The notes: a model not told the origin generated them from the sequence alone. Shown: positions 1 through 9,398, counted from the first letter of the stretch. The stretch is 64,000 bases of DNA from G965212025 sp965237985 (GCA_965237985.1 OZ250161.1:1612001-1676000), one strand, 5' to 3'. Made by a program: numbers and translations.

Positions 1-599
1 CGGAAATAGAAGGAGAAATGGGCGACAGTCACATGGGGCTGCATGCTCGCCTGATGTCCCAAGCCTTGAGAAAACTGACTGCCAGTATCCAGCGCGGCAA
101 CGCCTTGGTGGTTTTCATTAACCAGATCCGCATGAAAATCGGGGTCGTGTTCGGCAACCCCGAAACCACGACCGGCGGCAACGCCTTGAAGTTCTTTTCC
201 TCGATGCGGTTGGAAATCAGACGCCAGTCCATCATCAAGGATGGCGACAAAACGCTGGGTAACGAGGTTAAGGTCAAAGTGGTCAAAAACAAGCTCGCTC
301 CGCCCTTTCAAGTCGCGAGGTTTGAAATCCGTTATGGGGAGGGCATCAATCAGACTTCAGAGCTGATCGCCCTGGGAGTGGAAAATGGCCTGATGGAGAA
401 ATCCGGTTCCTGGTATTCCTACCAGGGGCAGAGGATAGGCCAGGGGAAAGAAAACACTCGTGCCTGGTTGGAAAACAATCCCCGGCCCAGGGAAGAACTG
501 CGAGCGGCATTACGCGAAAAACTGTTGCCCTACCTGAAGGGCACACGGTCGGCGGAAGTAGCGGCACCTCCCCAGCCAGGTCGTGCAAAAGGAAATTAA
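1..599 (+). CDS. recA: Recombinase RecA, C-terminal part (5' end outside window)
   Basis: RecA forms filaments on single-stranded DNA, catalyses strand exchange and triggers LexA self-cleavage. The frame is open from base 3, so the N-terminal ATPase core with the Walker A loop lies to the left of the window. What remains, about 199 residues, holds DNA-binding loop L1 (EGEMGDSHMGL) at the very start, the INQIRMKIGVVFGNPE block with loop L2 (ETTTGGNALKFF), and the C-terminal domain with YGEGIN and GSWYSYQGQRIGQGKEN. The tail ends in a basic, proline-rich stretch, whereas many RecA proteins end acidic. recX overlaps the last 17 bases, the usual recA-recX arrangement. Identity is certain; only the missing 5' part limits the annotation. 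Confidence 0.98.
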   Translation, partial: EIEGEMGDSHMGLHARLMSQALRKLTASIQRGNALVVFINQIRMKIGVVFGNPETTTGGNALKFFSSMRLEIRRQSIIKDGDKTLGNEVKVKVVKNKLAPPFQVARFEIRYGEGINQTSELIALGVENGLMEKSGSWYSYQGQRIGQGKENTRAWLENNPRPREELRAALREKLLPYLKGTRSAEVAAPPQPGRAKGN

Positions 600-1047
600 A
601 AAAGTCCCAATTCATGAAAAAGCACTGGTTTTGCTTGGCCGACGTGAACACACGCGAGCTGAATTGCATGACAAGTTGTTGCGGCGGCACTATTCCGAAG
701 CGGACATAGTGGAGACACTGGATTCACTGGAAGCGCAGGATCTGCTTTCCGACCGCCGTTTTTGTGCAATGTATATTTTGTCCAGAAATCAGAGAGGCTA
801 CGGTCCCTTGCGAATATCCCGCGAACTGTACGCGAAGCGGGTGGCGGAAAGAGTTGTGTCGGCGGCGATTGCGAGTTGTGAATGTGACTGGGATGCCTGT
901 GCTCGCAGATGTTTTGCCAAACGCTATGGTAAAGGGGGCATTCATGTTGGCGATTCACCTGCGAAACAGCGGCATTATCTTTTCCAGCGTGGCTTTCCCG
1001 ACGAGGTCGTTGCGCGTGTCCTGGAAGAGCGGGTAGATGGTGTTTGA
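583..1047 (+). CDS. recX: Regulatory protein RecX
   Basis: RecX binds inside the groove of RecA filaments and limits their extension, so it tunes RecA activity. The 154-residue product has the size and the all-helical, charged composition of RecX. It shows the family pattern of tandem three-helix units, for example EKALVLLGRREHTRAELHDK near the N-terminus and RGYGPLRISREL in the second unit. The start chosen is GTG at 583, which overlaps the recA 3' end by 17 bases and suggests translational coupling. An in-frame ATG is not available close by. It is followed by alaS after 21 bases, giving the recA-recX-alaS order common in gamma- and betaproteobacteria. Confidence 0.95.
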   Translation: MQKEIKKVPIHEKALVLLGRREHTRAELHDKLLRRHYSEADIVETLDSLEAQDLLSDRRFCAMYILSRNQRGYGPLRISRELYAKRVAERVVSAAIASCECDWDACARRCFAKRYGKGGIHVGDSPAKQRHYLFQRGFPDEVVARVLEERVDGV

Positions 1048-1068
1048 TGACAGAGGTGTGAAAACCAC

Positions 1069-3684
1069 TTGGCAACCCGGACCATGAGAAAAAGCCATGA
1101 AATTCGTTCGGCCTTCCTGGATTTTTTCCACAGGCGCGGTCATCGGGTTGTGCCTTCCAGCTCGCTGGTTCCGACCGACGATCCCAGTCTGTTGTTTACC
1201 AATTCCGGCATGGTACAGTTCAAGAATCTTTTCTTGGGCAACGAGCAAAGCGAATTCCAACGGGCGGTAAGCTGTCAGCGTTGTCTGCGTGCGGGTGGCA
1301 AACACAACGATTTGGAAAATGTGGGTTACACGAGAAGCCATCACACTTTTTTCGAAATGCTCGGCAATTTTAGCTTCGGCGATTACTCCAAGCGCGAAGC
1401 TATTGCGTATGCATGGGAATTTCTGGTGGAAGTATTACGCTTGCCGCGCGAAAAACTGTGGGTCACGGTTTATGAAAAAGACGATGATGCGGAAGAACTC
1501 TGGCTGCATGAAACTGAAATTGACAGCCAGCGCGTTTCGTCTCTGGGGGAGGCGGACAATTTTTGGGCGATGGGAACAACTGGTCTCTGTGGCCCCTGTG
1601 CCGAGGTCTATTACGATCGCGGGGAAGGGGTGGCAGGGGGGCCGCCGGGCTCGAACGAAGAAGGGGAACGCTTTGTTGAAATATGGAATCTGGTTTTCAT
1701 GCTCTATGAGCGAGATGAACAGGGCGAGTTGCACGACTTGCCCCGGCCGTGCGTGGATACCGGTATGGGGTTGGAGCGCATCACGGCAGTGATGCAGGGA
1801 GTGGCGTCCAATTTTGAGACCGATTTGTTTAGCACGCTCCTGCGCCGGACGGCTGAACTGATTGCCGTGGACTGCCATGACGATCCTTCCCTGAAGGTGA
1901 TTGCCGACCATGCCCGCGCCTGCACTTTTTTGATTGCCGATGGAGTTTTTCCCAGCAATGAAGGGCGCGGCTATGTGTTGAGGAGAATCATTCGCCGGGC
2001 AATACGACATGGCCACAAACTGGGTGCGCGGCAGCCTTTTTTCTTCCGGCTTGCCGGGCAAGTGATCGAGGAGATGCACCTTGCCTATCCGGAACTGCTT
2101 GAACCACGTGATTTCGTGATGCGCGTGTTGGAATCGGAAGAATTGTGTTTTGCCGAGACCTTGGACGCGGGTTTGAAAATTCTCAATGCCGAGTTGCCGA
2201 ACCTGAGTGGTTCGGAAATTCCTGGAGAATTTGTTTTCAAGCTTTTTGACACTTATGGATTTCCGGTGGACTTGACCTCGGATATCGCACGCGAAAAAAA
2301 ACTCCACATCGATTTGGCCGGCTTTGAAACGGCCATGCAGGCACAACGTTCACGGGCACGTGCGGCGACCCGCTTTCACGCCGCAAGCAAACAGGATGCC
2401 CTTGCGAGCTCCGCCAAAAGTACATTTTGCGGATACCAGTCGTATGCCGGGAAATCACGGCTGCTTGAACTGTTCGCGGATGGCCATTCGGTCAGCCAGG
2501 TCACGCAAAATCAGGACGCTGTTGTGGTGCTGGATGAAACGCCGTTTTATGCCGAAGCTGGAGGCCAGCTTGGCGATACCGGTCATTTAGAAAGCAGGAA
2601 CTGTTTTTTTGCCGTCCATGACACACAAAAGCAAGGCCATGCCATCATGCATTTCGGAACCCTGAAGAAGGGCACAATCCAGGTCGGTAAAACGGTGTTT
2701 GCCCAGATTGACCGGCAAAGACGCACGAATTTGGCGTTGAACCATTCCGCGACGCATCTTTTGAACGCCGCTCTGCGGCGCGTTCTTGGCAAACATGTTT
2801 CCCAGAAAGGTTCACTGGTTGCTTCCGACCGCCTGCGCTTTGATTTTTCTCACGATCGCCGCTTGTCAGATGATGAAAAAACGGAAATAGAGGCTTTGGT
2901 AAACCGGGAAATCCGGCGAAATTCCAAAGTGCTGGTTGAGCTTCTGCCACGCGAAGAAGCCGTTGCCAAGGGGGCGCTGGCGTTGTTCGATGAGAAATAC
3001 GAGGATGAAGTGCGGGTATTGAGTATGGGGGATTTTTCCATAGAGTTTTGCGGCGGCACGCATGTCGCGCGTACCGGCGACATCGGAATGTTCAAAATCG
3101 TTTCCGATTCGGCCATTGCCGCTGGAGTCAGGCGCATAGAAGCACTGAGCGGGGAAGTTGCCTGTCGCTATTGCAGTGAAGTTGAGCAACAGTTGAAAGC
3201 ACTGTCGGCATTGTTGAAAACAGAACGCCCCCTGCTATTGGAAAAAATCAGGCAGTTGCTGGCTGAACGTCGGGATTTGACACAGAGTTTGGACAAAGAA
3301 CGAGCCACGAAGGCTTTGGGTTCGGGGGATTCCCTGGCGCGAGAAGCGGTGGATGTCAACGGGGTCAAGGTTTTGGCGGCACAGCTGCCGAGAATGGATC
3401 GCAAAAGCCTGCGCTTGGTCCTAGACCGTCTGAAAAGTGATTTAGGTCGCGCGGTGATTGTGCTTGCGAGCGAAGAAAACGGCAAAGTGCGCTTGGTGGC
3501 AGGGGTGACGAAAGATACGGTCGGGCAAATCCACGCTGGTGAACTGGCTTCCAATGTGGCAGCGAAACTGGGTGGCAAAGGAGGCGGTCGTGCCGATCTG
3601 GCGGAAGCCGGCGGCAACAATCCGGATGCGATTGAAGATGTGCTTTCCCAGGTGCCAGGCTGGGTGCGCACCCGGATTTCCTGA
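1069..3684 (+). CDS. alaS: Alanyl-tRNA synthetase
   Basis: Charges tRNA-Ala with alanine and edits mischarged glycine or serine. The 871-residue frame matches the usual length (about 875). The class II catalytic core begins near residue 8, with HHTFFEMLGNF at about 91-101. The editing domain carries NHSATHLL near residue 560 and the zinc-site motif CGGTH near residue 661. The C-terminal C-Ala domain ends with the glycine-rich KLGGKGGGRADLAEAGG segment. The start is either TTG at 1069, which has a purine-rich AGAGGT about 11 bases upstream, or ATG at 1084 (MRKSHEIRSAFLDFF), which looks like the normal N-terminus but has no clear ribosome site. The gene lies between recX and lysC on the same strand. 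Confidence 0.98.
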   Translation: MATRTMRKSHEIRSAFLDFFHRRGHRVVPSSSLVPTDDPSLLFTNSGMVQFKNLFLGNEQSEFQRAVSCQRCLRAGGKHNDLENVGYTRSHHTFFEMLGNFSFGDYSKREAIAYAWEFLVEVLRLPREKLWVTVYEKDDDAEELWLHETEIDSQRVSSLGEADNFWAMGTTGLCGPCAEVYYDRGEGVAGGPPGSNEEGERFVEIWNLVFMLYERDEQGELHDLPRPCVDTGMGLERITAVMQGVASNFETDLFSTLLRRTAELIAVDCHDDPSLKVIADHARACTFLIADGVFPSNEGRGYVLRRIIRRAIRHGHKLGARQPFFFRLAGQVIEEMHLAYPELLEPRDFVMRVLESEELCFAETLDAGLKILNAELPNLSGSEIPGEFVFKLFDTYGFPVDLTSDIAREKKLHIDLAGFETAMQAQRSRARAATRFHAASKQDALASSAKSTFCGYQSYAGKSRLLELFADGHSVSQVTQNQDAVVVLDETPFYAEAGGQLGDTGHLESRNCFFAVHDTQKQGHAIMHFGTLKKGTIQVGKTVFAQIDRQRRTNLALNHSATHLLNAALRRVLGKHVSQKGSLVASDRLRFDFSHDRRLSDDEKTEIEALVNREIRRNSKVLVELLPREEAVAKGALALFDEKYEDEVRVLSMGDFSIEFCGGTHVARTGDIGMFKIVSDSAIAAGVRRIEALSGEVACRYCSEVEQQLKALSALLKTERPLLLEKIRQLLAERRDLTQSLDKERATKALGSGDSLAREAVDVNGVKVLAAQLPRMDRKSLRLVLDRLKSDLGRAVIVLASEENGKVRLVAGVTKDTVGQIHAGELASNVAAKLGGKGGGRADLAEAGGNNPDAIEDVLSQVPGWVRTRIS

Positions 3685-3725
3685 ACGCCCCGTTCGGGCT
3701 CCTTTCCTGATTTCAGAACTGCGTA

Positions 3726-4943
3726 GTGGAAATTGTTGTCCATAAATACGGCGGGTCTTCGCTTGCCACGCTGGAAGACATGGAATTTGTCGCCGCCAAA
3801 ATTGCCAGGGCCCACCATGCCGAAGAAAAAATCGTGGTGGTGGTGTCCGCGATGGGCAACGAAACCGATCGTTTGTTGGCTTTGGCGAAAGGGGCAGATC
3901 GCAATTGTGGCGGCCGCGAACTGGATACCATACTGGCCTCCGGCGAACAGGTCAGTGCAGCAATTCTGGCGACGATATTGCTGAAAAACCGTGTCAACGC
4001 GGTTTCTTTCAGTGGCCGTCAGGCGGGCATCGTGACGGAAAACAGACATAATCGAGCGCGCATCAAAAGTATTGATTGCAGTGCGATAAAAGCGTGTCTG
4101 CATGCCGGGAAAGTCGTGATAGCATCCGGATTTCAGGGAACCAACGAAGCCGGAGAGATCACGACTTTGGGACGGGGTGGTTCCGATACCACGGCCGTTG
4201 CCTTGGCAGTCGTCCTCCAGGCCAGAGAGTGCCGGATTTATACGGATGTGGACGGGGTGTATACGACCGATCCACGAATCGAAGCGAAAGCCAGAAGGCT
4301 GTCCCAGATTACGTTTGAAGAAATGCTGGAAATGGCCAGTCTGGGCGCCAAGGTTTTACAGAACCGGGCAGTGCGGTTTGCCGGGGAGTACAATGTCCCC
4401 CTGCGAGTGCTTGCCACCTTCGGCACAGGAGAAGGAACTTTGATTGTTCAAAAGGAAGAAGATTTGGAAAAAGCCAGAATAGTCGGCATTGCAGCCAACC
4501 AGGATGAAGCGCAGCTGACCGTTACCCGAGTCAAGGACCAGCCTGGCGTTGCAGCGAAGATATTGGAGGCCATTGCCGCGCAAGACATTGAAGTGGACAT
4601 GATCGTGCAAAACGTGGGGATCAGCAGCCAGCTGGCGGATTTTACATTCACAGTACATCGCCGTGACTACGCGCAGGCCATGTCTTGCTTGAAAGACATG
4701 GCCAAGGAATTGGGGGCGGGATCAGTTTTCGGCGATGACGACATTGTGAAGATTTCACTGGTCGGTGCCGGAATGCGTTCCCACGCCGGGATTGCCGCAA
4801 AAATGTTTGCCGCCATTGCCAAGACCGGCATCAATATCAAAATGATTTCCACTTCCGAAATTAAAATATCCGTGGTGGTGGAAACGCAACATATGAAGAC
4901 AGTAGTGCGTACCCTGCACGAGGCCTTCGACCTCGCAGGTTGA
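3726..4943 (+). CDS. lysC: Aspartate kinase
   Basis: Phosphorylates aspartate, the first step towards lysine, threonine, methionine and diaminopimelate. The product has 405 residues, the size of single-domain aspartokinases that lack a fused homoserine dehydrogenase. The kinase N-terminus shows VHKYGGSSLA at about residues 5-14, the substrate loop TTLGRGGSDTTAVALA lies near residue 150, and two ACT domains follow from about residue 265 (TRVKDQPGVAAKILEAI, then VKISLVGAGMRSHAGIAAKM and ISTSEIKISVVV). These are the usual feedback-inhibition sites. The start is GTG at 3726, 41 bases after alaS. In many gammaproteobacteria csrA follows lysC; here a DUF4396 gene does. Confidence 0.97.
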   Translation: MEIVVHKYGGSSLATLEDMEFVAAKIARAHHAEEKIVVVVSAMGNETDRLLALAKGADRNCGGRELDTILASGEQVSAAILATILLKNRVNAVSFSGRQAGIVTENRHNRARIKSIDCSAIKACLHAGKVVIASGFQGTNEAGEITTLGRGGSDTTAVALAVVLQARECRIYTDVDGVYTTDPRIEAKARRLSQITFEEMLEMASLGAKVLQNRAVRFAGEYNVPLRVLATFGTGEGTLIVQKEEDLEKARIVGIAANQDEAQLTVTRVKDQPGVAAKILEAIAAQDIEVDMIVQNVGISSQLADFTFTVHRRDYAQAMSCLKDMAKELGAGSVFGDDDIVKISLVGAGMRSHAGIAAKMFAAIAKTGINIKMISTSEIKISVVVETQHMKTVVRTLHEAFDLAG

Positions 4944-4975
4944 GGGAGATTTTCAACGGGTCTTTGTGTTACGGC

Positions 4976-5422
4976 ATGCTGACGGTTTTGAATGCAGCGG
5001 GTTTTTGGACCTGTCGCGAAACTTGGCGGCGCAGCGCTTACAACACGATGTGGTGTTTGATTGGTTGTTCGACGGGTGACCTGGGCACCATATTGTTTTT
5101 TCAATGGTCAGGAATTCAGTGGGCGGTCCTGCTTGTCATGGGTCTGGCTATGGTCAATGGACTGGTCACCAGCGTGATGCTTGAGACGGTGATTTTGCGG
5201 TATGGCGGGATGGATCTCAGCACGGCTTTCAAAACCGCTTTTGGAATGAGTTTTGTTTCCATGCTCGCTATGGAAGCCGTCATGAATGCAACCGATTTTT
5301 TTCTTGTCGGCGGCGCAAAAATCGTTTTCTGGGCGTTGCCGTTCATTTTTTTGGCCGGCTTTGTTGCCCCTTGGCCGTACAACTACTGGCGGTTGAGAAA
5401 ATACGGCAAAGCCTGCCACTGA
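4976..5422 (+). CDS. DUF4396 family membrane protein
   Basis: A small, very hydrophobic protein of about 148 residues, recognised as a DUF4396-type integral membrane protein by the signature around SAYNTMWCLIGCSTGDLG and several hydrophobic helices (AVLLVMGLAMVNGLV, KIVFWALPFIFLAGFVAPWP). Its biochemical role is not established; relatives are often found near metal or copper handling genes, but nothing here supports a specific function. The start is uncertain: ATG at 4976 is used, and the same frame also opens with TTG at 4940, overlapping the lysC stop. Neither has a strong ribosome site. It converges on mobB, with about 100 bases between. Confidence 0.75.
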   Translation: MLTVLNAAGFWTCRETWRRSAYNTMWCLIGCSTGDLGTILFFQWSGIQWAVLLVMGLAMVNGLVTSVMLETVILRYGGMDLSTAFKTAFGMSFVSMLAMEAVMNATDFFLVGGAKIVFWALPFIFLAGFVAPWPYNYWRLRKYGKACH

Positions 5423-5524
5423 ATGGTGCGACAAACGAACCGCTAATCCTGCACGGAAGTCAGGGGCGGCCGGATTGTCAGCAAGATTATTCTCGCTTGC
5501 GCGAGGCCGATTGAATGGCAGCCG

Positions 5525-6079
5525 CTACCATCCAGACAGTAGCAGGCCGGTACGTTCACGAACAATAAAGTCTGCGATGGCGGCGCTGTCATTGAGTGGC
5601 AACACGGGGATCGTGATGTTTTCAGGCGCGTCCCCATCGCTTGCAAAAGCAATGACGCTGGGGTCATGTGTGTACAAGGGGGGCCGTTCCAAGGCAACCC
5701 GGTGCAATTCTATTTTTGGAAAAAGATCTTTTTTAAATCCTTCCACCAGTACCAGATCGAGCGACTGAAGATCCAGTTTTGGCAACAGTTCCTGCAACCT
5801 CGGTTCGCGTGTGTTCCTTGGCAATTCCGTAACCAGGGCATGGCGCCTGCTGGAAGAGACCAGCACTTGTGCCGCGCCTGAGTGGCGCAGTTCATAGCTG
5901 TCCTTGCCAGGCAGATCGGTATCAAAACCATGGTGGGCATGTTTGATGACCGCTGTGCGCAGTTTTCTGGCGCACAGCAACGGCAGCAGTTTTTTCAAAA
6001 GTGTGGTTTTGCCGGTGCCGCTGGTGGCGCAAAAACCGACAATAGAGAAAACTGGGGCGTGGGGTTTCCCAGGCATCAT
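5525..6079 (-). CDS. mobB: Molybdopterin-guanine dinucleotide biosynthesis protein MobB
   Basis: A P-loop GTP-binding protein that assists MobA in forming the guanine dinucleotide form of the molybdenum cofactor. It has 184 residues. The phosphate-binding loop ATSGTGKTTLL lies near residue 20, KHAHHGFD follows near residue 45, and LDLVLVEGFKKD, the family's conserved acidic strand, is near residue 110. It overlaps the mobA stop codon by four bases (ATGA), so the pair is almost certainly one operon read from right to left. There is no sign of truncation. Confidence 0.95.
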   Translation of the reverse strand: MMPGKPHAPVFSIVGFCATSGTGKTTLLKKLLPLLCARKLRTAVIKHAHHGFDTDLPGKDSYELRHSGAAQVLVSSSRRHALVTELPRNTREPRLQELLPKLDLQSLDLVLVEGFKKDLFPKIELHRVALERPPLYTHDPSVIAFASDGDAPENITIPVLPLNDSAAIADFIVRERTGLLLSGW

Positions 6080-6675
6080 GTCACCAGAAAGCGCGTGATG
6101 GTTTTCAAGGAATCCGGGTCGTTGATGTTTGCAAAGCGCTGATCCCCACCTTCGTAAATGGCTTCAGCGACCCGGATTCCCAGAAACCATTGATCAATTT
6201 TCCGCTGTCCGCTCTGCAAAAACGCTTCCAGGGAATCGAGCAGGGTTTTGTGCATCAGACAAAACACCGGATGCAGTCTTTCTCCTTCCCGCACTGTGAC
6301 CAAGTCTGCTTTTGCCCGGGACAATTCTGCACATTGGCGGGACACTAGATCAGGTGGAGGCGCTGGACAATCGCAGGGAAAAGTAGCCAACAGCGGAGTT
6401 TCGCAGTGATTGAGGGCGGTTGCCATTCCCGCAAGTGGCCCCTGGAAGTTTTCAAGAGTGTCGCTGCACACGGGGAAACCATAACTTTCGTAGCGCCGGA
6501 TATTCCGGTTGGCATTGATCATCATGCGATCCACCTGGCCTGACATGACAGCCAGAACATGTTCCACAGCTGGCTTGCCAGCCAGTTCCATCAAACCTTT
6601 GTCGCACAGCCCCATGCGCCTGCCTCTGCCGCCGCACAAAACCACTCCGGTGATTTCTTTGCCATTGCAGCTCAT
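6076..6675 (-). CDS. mobA: Molybdenum cofactor guanylyltransferase MobA
   Basis: Transfers GMP from GTP to molybdopterin. The N-terminal nucleotide-binding motif is VVLCGGRGRRMG followed by DKGL, the LxGGxGxRMGxxDK pattern of this family. PVCSDTLENFQGPLAGM is the middle block and FPCDCP the metal-site aspartate region. The product is 199 residues, as expected (E. coli about 194). The start at 6675 (ATG, MSCNGKEITGVVLCGG) was chosen because the extra N-terminal sequence of the longer frame resembles no MobA. No good ribosome site is visible there. It is divergent from the DUF1244 gene at 6825, so promoters for both should lie in the roughly 150 bases between. Confidence 0.95.
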   Translation of the reverse strand: MSCNGKEITGVVLCGGRGRRMGLCDKGLMELAGKPAVEHVLAVMSGQVDRMMINANRNIRRYESYGFPVCSDTLENFQGPLAGMATALNHCETPLLATFPCDCPAPPPDLVSRQCAELSRAKADLVTVREGERLHPVFCLMHKTLLDSLEAFLQSGQRKIDQWFLGIRVAEAIYEGGDQRFANINDPDSLKTITRFLVT

Positions 6676-6824
6676 GAAAAAAAAGGTTTCAGGAGAAGGA
6701 GTGTTATCGGTGTTCGCTGCGGCTTGCTGAGGAACTGCGGGTAGAATGGCATGGGCTGCATTTTGTACCCACCCCCGGGGGCAAGTGGAAACAAGCCGTG
6801 AATTATAGATTGGGAGGATTAAGA

Positions 6825-7130
6825 ATGCCGGATGAAACCAAAGCGCAACAGCTTCTTCGCATTGAATCAGCGGTTTTTCAGCGGCTGGTCGAGCATTTGC
6901 GAGAACGTGCGGATGTTCAAAACATTGACTTGATGACGCTTGCTGACTTTTGTCGAAACTGTCTTGCAAAATGGTACGTGGCAGCGGCGAAAAACGAAGG
7001 TCTTTCTGTAGACTATGAGCAGGCTCGCGAGCGGATTTACGGAATGCCGTATCGACAGTGGAAAGAAAAACACCAGACCCCGATGACTCCGGAACAGGAA
7101 AAAGCATTTGCCGCCCGTGAAAAACAATAA
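6825..7130 (+). CDS. DUF1244 family protein
   Basis: A 101-residue soluble protein of the DUF1244 family, recognised by the near-invariant core VEHLRERADVQNIDLM, FCRNCLAKWY and IYGMPYRQWK. The family is widespread in alpha- and gammaproteobacteria; its function is not known. The two cysteines in FCRNC are strictly conserved in the family. The start at 6825 is supported by a perfect GGAGG at 6813-6817, seven bases upstream, which rules out the longer frame beginning at 6798. The stop overlaps the moeB start by one base (TAATG), so the two genes are co-translated. Confidence 0.9.
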   Translation: MPDETKAQQLLRIESAVFQRLVEHLRERADVQNIDLMTLADFCRNCLAKWYVAAAKNEGLSVDYEQARERIYGMPYRQWKEKHQTPMTPEQEKAFAAREKQ

Positions 7131-7915
7131 TGCCTGAAGCTGATTTCAGCAACACGCAGCTGCTGCGTTACAGCCGCCAGCTCATGCTTCCTGAAATTGG
7201 CTTGCAAGGACAGCATACCCTGCAGGATTCCTGCGTTTTGATCATTGGCATGGGAGGACTGGGCATTCCTCTGGCGACCTACCTTGCCACCAGCGGCGTC
7301 GGCAAACTGATTCTGGTTGACGGAGATCGGATTGAACTCGCCAATCTTCACCGCCAGCCCCTGTATCGTGAAAGTGATGTCGGGGCGGAAAAAGTCACCG
7401 TGGTTGCGGAGCGCTTGGCGGCATTGAATTCGGAAATTGAAATACAGACGTTCGGCCAGCGCGCCGATGAAGACATGGTCAGCGATCTGGCGATCGGGGC
7501 GCAAGTGGTGGCCGACAGCTCGGACAACTTTCAGACCCGTTTTGCCGTGAATCGCGCCTGCTGGAAAAGCACCAGGCCCTTGGTGAGCGCCGCAGTCATT
7601 CGTATGGAAGGGCAACTCACGGTTTTTGATTCCAGGAACCCGGAAAGCCCGTGCTACGCCTGCCTGTATCCGGAACGGGTGTCGGGACAACAGGAGGAAA
7701 GTTGCGTGGAAAGCGGCATAGTCGCGCCTTTGGCCGGAATGATGGGCTGTGCCCAGGCACTGGAAGTTACCAAACTACTGCTGGATATTGGTACCTCTTT
7801 GACTGGTCGGTTTTTGATGCTGGATGCCCGTCTGATGGAATGGCGTGAAATCCGCCTTCGGAAAAGTCCGGGCTGCACGGTGTGCGGGCCTGCGAACCAG
7901 GGTGCCCGTGACTGA
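7130..7915 (+). CDS. moeB: MoeB/ThiF-type sulfur-carrier adenylyltransferase
   Basis: Adenylates the C-terminal glycine of a sulfur-carrier protein (MoaD or ThiS) for molybdopterin or thiamine synthesis. The 261-residue product has the E1-like Rossmann motif GMGGLGIPLATYLATSGVG near residue 40, DGDRIELANLHRQ near residue 64, and ESCVESGIVAPLAGMMG around the catalytic region. Two CxxC pairs (CYAC and CTVC) form the structural zinc site. MoeB is preferred over ThiF because mobA and mobB are adjacent, but the sequence alone does not separate the two. The last about 17 codons are part of the 125-bp unit that is tandemly repeated downstream; the copy here is the intact end of the gene. Confidence 0.93.
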   Translation: MPEADFSNTQLLRYSRQLMLPEIGLQGQHTLQDSCVLIIGMGGLGIPLATYLATSGVGKLILVDGDRIELANLHRQPLYRESDVGAEKVTVVAERLAALNSEIEIQTFGQRADEDMVSDLAIGAQVVADSSDNFQTRFAVNRACWKSTRPLVSAAVIRMEGQLTVFDSRNPESPCYACLYPERVSGQQEESCVESGIVAPLAGMMGCAQALEVTKLLLDIGTSLTGRFLMLDARLMEWREIRLRKSPGCTVCGPANQGARD

Positions 7916-9398
7916 AACAGACACCCTGCTGACCCTGGAGATTACTGGTACCAGACTGGACATCCCGGGAACCGCACATGTTTCCAGGAAGTCCGGACTG
8001 CACGGTGTGCGGGCCTGCGAACCAGGGTGCCCGTGACTGAAACAGACACCCTGCTGACCCTGGAGATTACTGGTACCAGACTGGACATCCCGGGAACCGC
8101 ACATGTTTCCAGGAAGTCCGGGCTGCACGGTGTGCACCTGCGAACCAGGGTGCCCGTGACTGAAACAGACACCCCGCTGACCCTGGAGATTACTGGTACC
8201 AGACTGGACATCTTGGGAACCGCCTGCGAACCAGGGTGCCCGTGACTGAAACAGACACCCCGCTGACCCTGGAGATTACTGGTACCAGACTGGACATCCC
8301 GGGAACCGCACATGTTTCCAGGAAGTCCGGGCTGCACGGTGTGCGGGCCTGCGAACCAGGGTGAAACAGACACCCCGTGACTGAAACAGACACCCAGGAA
8401 GTCCGGGCTGCACGGTGTGCGGACCTGCGAACCAGGGTGCCCGTGACTGAAACAGACACCCCGCTGACCCTGGAGATTACTGGTACCAGACTGGACATCC
8501 CGGGAACCGCACATGTTTCCAGGAAGTCCGGGCTGCACGGTGTGCGGACCTGCGAACCAGGGTGCCCGTGACTGAAACAGACACCCCGCTGACCCTGGAG
8601 ATTACTGGTACCAGACTGGACATCCGGGAACCGCACATGTTTCCAGGAAGTCTGGGCTGCACGGTGTGCGGGCCTGCGAACCAGGGTGTACCCGTGACTG
8701 AAACAGACACCCTGCTGACCCTGGAGATTACTGGTACCAGACTGGACATCTTGGGAACCGCACATGTTTCCAGGAAGTCCGGGCTGCACGGTGTGCGGAC
8801 CTGTGAACCAGGGTGCCCGTGACTGAAACAGACACCCCGCTGACCCTGGGATTACTGGTACCAGACTGGACATCTTGGGAACCGCACATGTTTCCAGGAA
8901 GTCCGGGCTGCACGGTGTGCGGGCCTGCGAACCAGGGTGCCCGTGACTGAAACAGACACCCCGCTGACCCTGGAGATTACTGGTACCAGACTGGACATCT
9001 TGGGAACCGCACATGTTTCCAGGAAGTCCGGGCTGCACGGTGTGCGGGCCTGTGAACCAGGGTGCCCGTGACTGAAACAGACACCCTGCTGACCCTGGAG
9101 ATTACTGGTACCAGACTGGACATCCCGGGAACCGCACATGTTTCCAGGAAGTCCAGGCTGCACGGTGTGCGGACCTGCGAACCAGGGTGCCCGTGACTGA
9201 AACAGATACCCTGCTGACCCTGGAGATTACTGGTACCAGACTGGACATCCCGGGAACCGCACATGTTTCCAGGAAGTCCGGGCTGCACGGTGTGCGGACC
9301 TGCGAACCAGGGTGCCCGTGACTGAAACAGACACCCCGCTGACCCTGGAGATTACTGGTACCAGACTGGACATCTTGGGAACCGCACATGTTTCCAGT
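7864..9398 (+). repeat. Tandem array of the moeB/traB junction, 12 copies of a 125-bp unit
   Basis: Each unit consists of the last codons of moeB (AAGTCCGGGCTGCACGG and onwards, through its stop) followed directly by the first about 26 codons of traB (up to CATGTTTCCA). The first copy is the real moeB end and the last is the real traB start. Anchors GTGACTGAAACAG recur with a spacing of 125 at most steps; one copy is shortened to about 84 bp near 8239 and another is broken near 8361-8400. Copies differ by scattered substitutions, and variants such as CATCTTGGG and CATCCCGGG are interspersed rather than grouped, which suggests exchange between copies. The unit is not a multiple of three. Confidence 0.97.
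7908..9320 (+). other. Chain of short overlapping reading frames inside the array, leading into traB
   Basis: From the GTG at 7908 a 42-codon frame runs to a TGA at 8034-8036, and the GTG of the next copy is at 8033, a four-base GTGA overlap. Because the unit is 125 bases, this repeats from copy to copy where the unit is intact, ending with the GTG at 9318 that starts traB. Each GTG is preceded by AGGG at a spacing of about five bases. Each peptide would carry the first 26 residues of TraB followed by an out-of-frame reading of the moeB tail. Whether they are translated is unknown; the geometry is directly visible. Confidence 0.55.

Noticed and set aside
6076..7155. A 359-codon version of mobA
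   Set aside because: The added N-terminus overlaps the DUF1244 gene on the other strand and contains no MobA-like sequence; the normal MobA length is obtained from ATG 6675.
7864..9398. Regular repeats taken for a CRISPR array
   Set aside because: Units are 125 bp and contiguous, with no unique spacers between short palindromic repeats, and no cas genes are present; the units are copies of the neighbouring gene ends.
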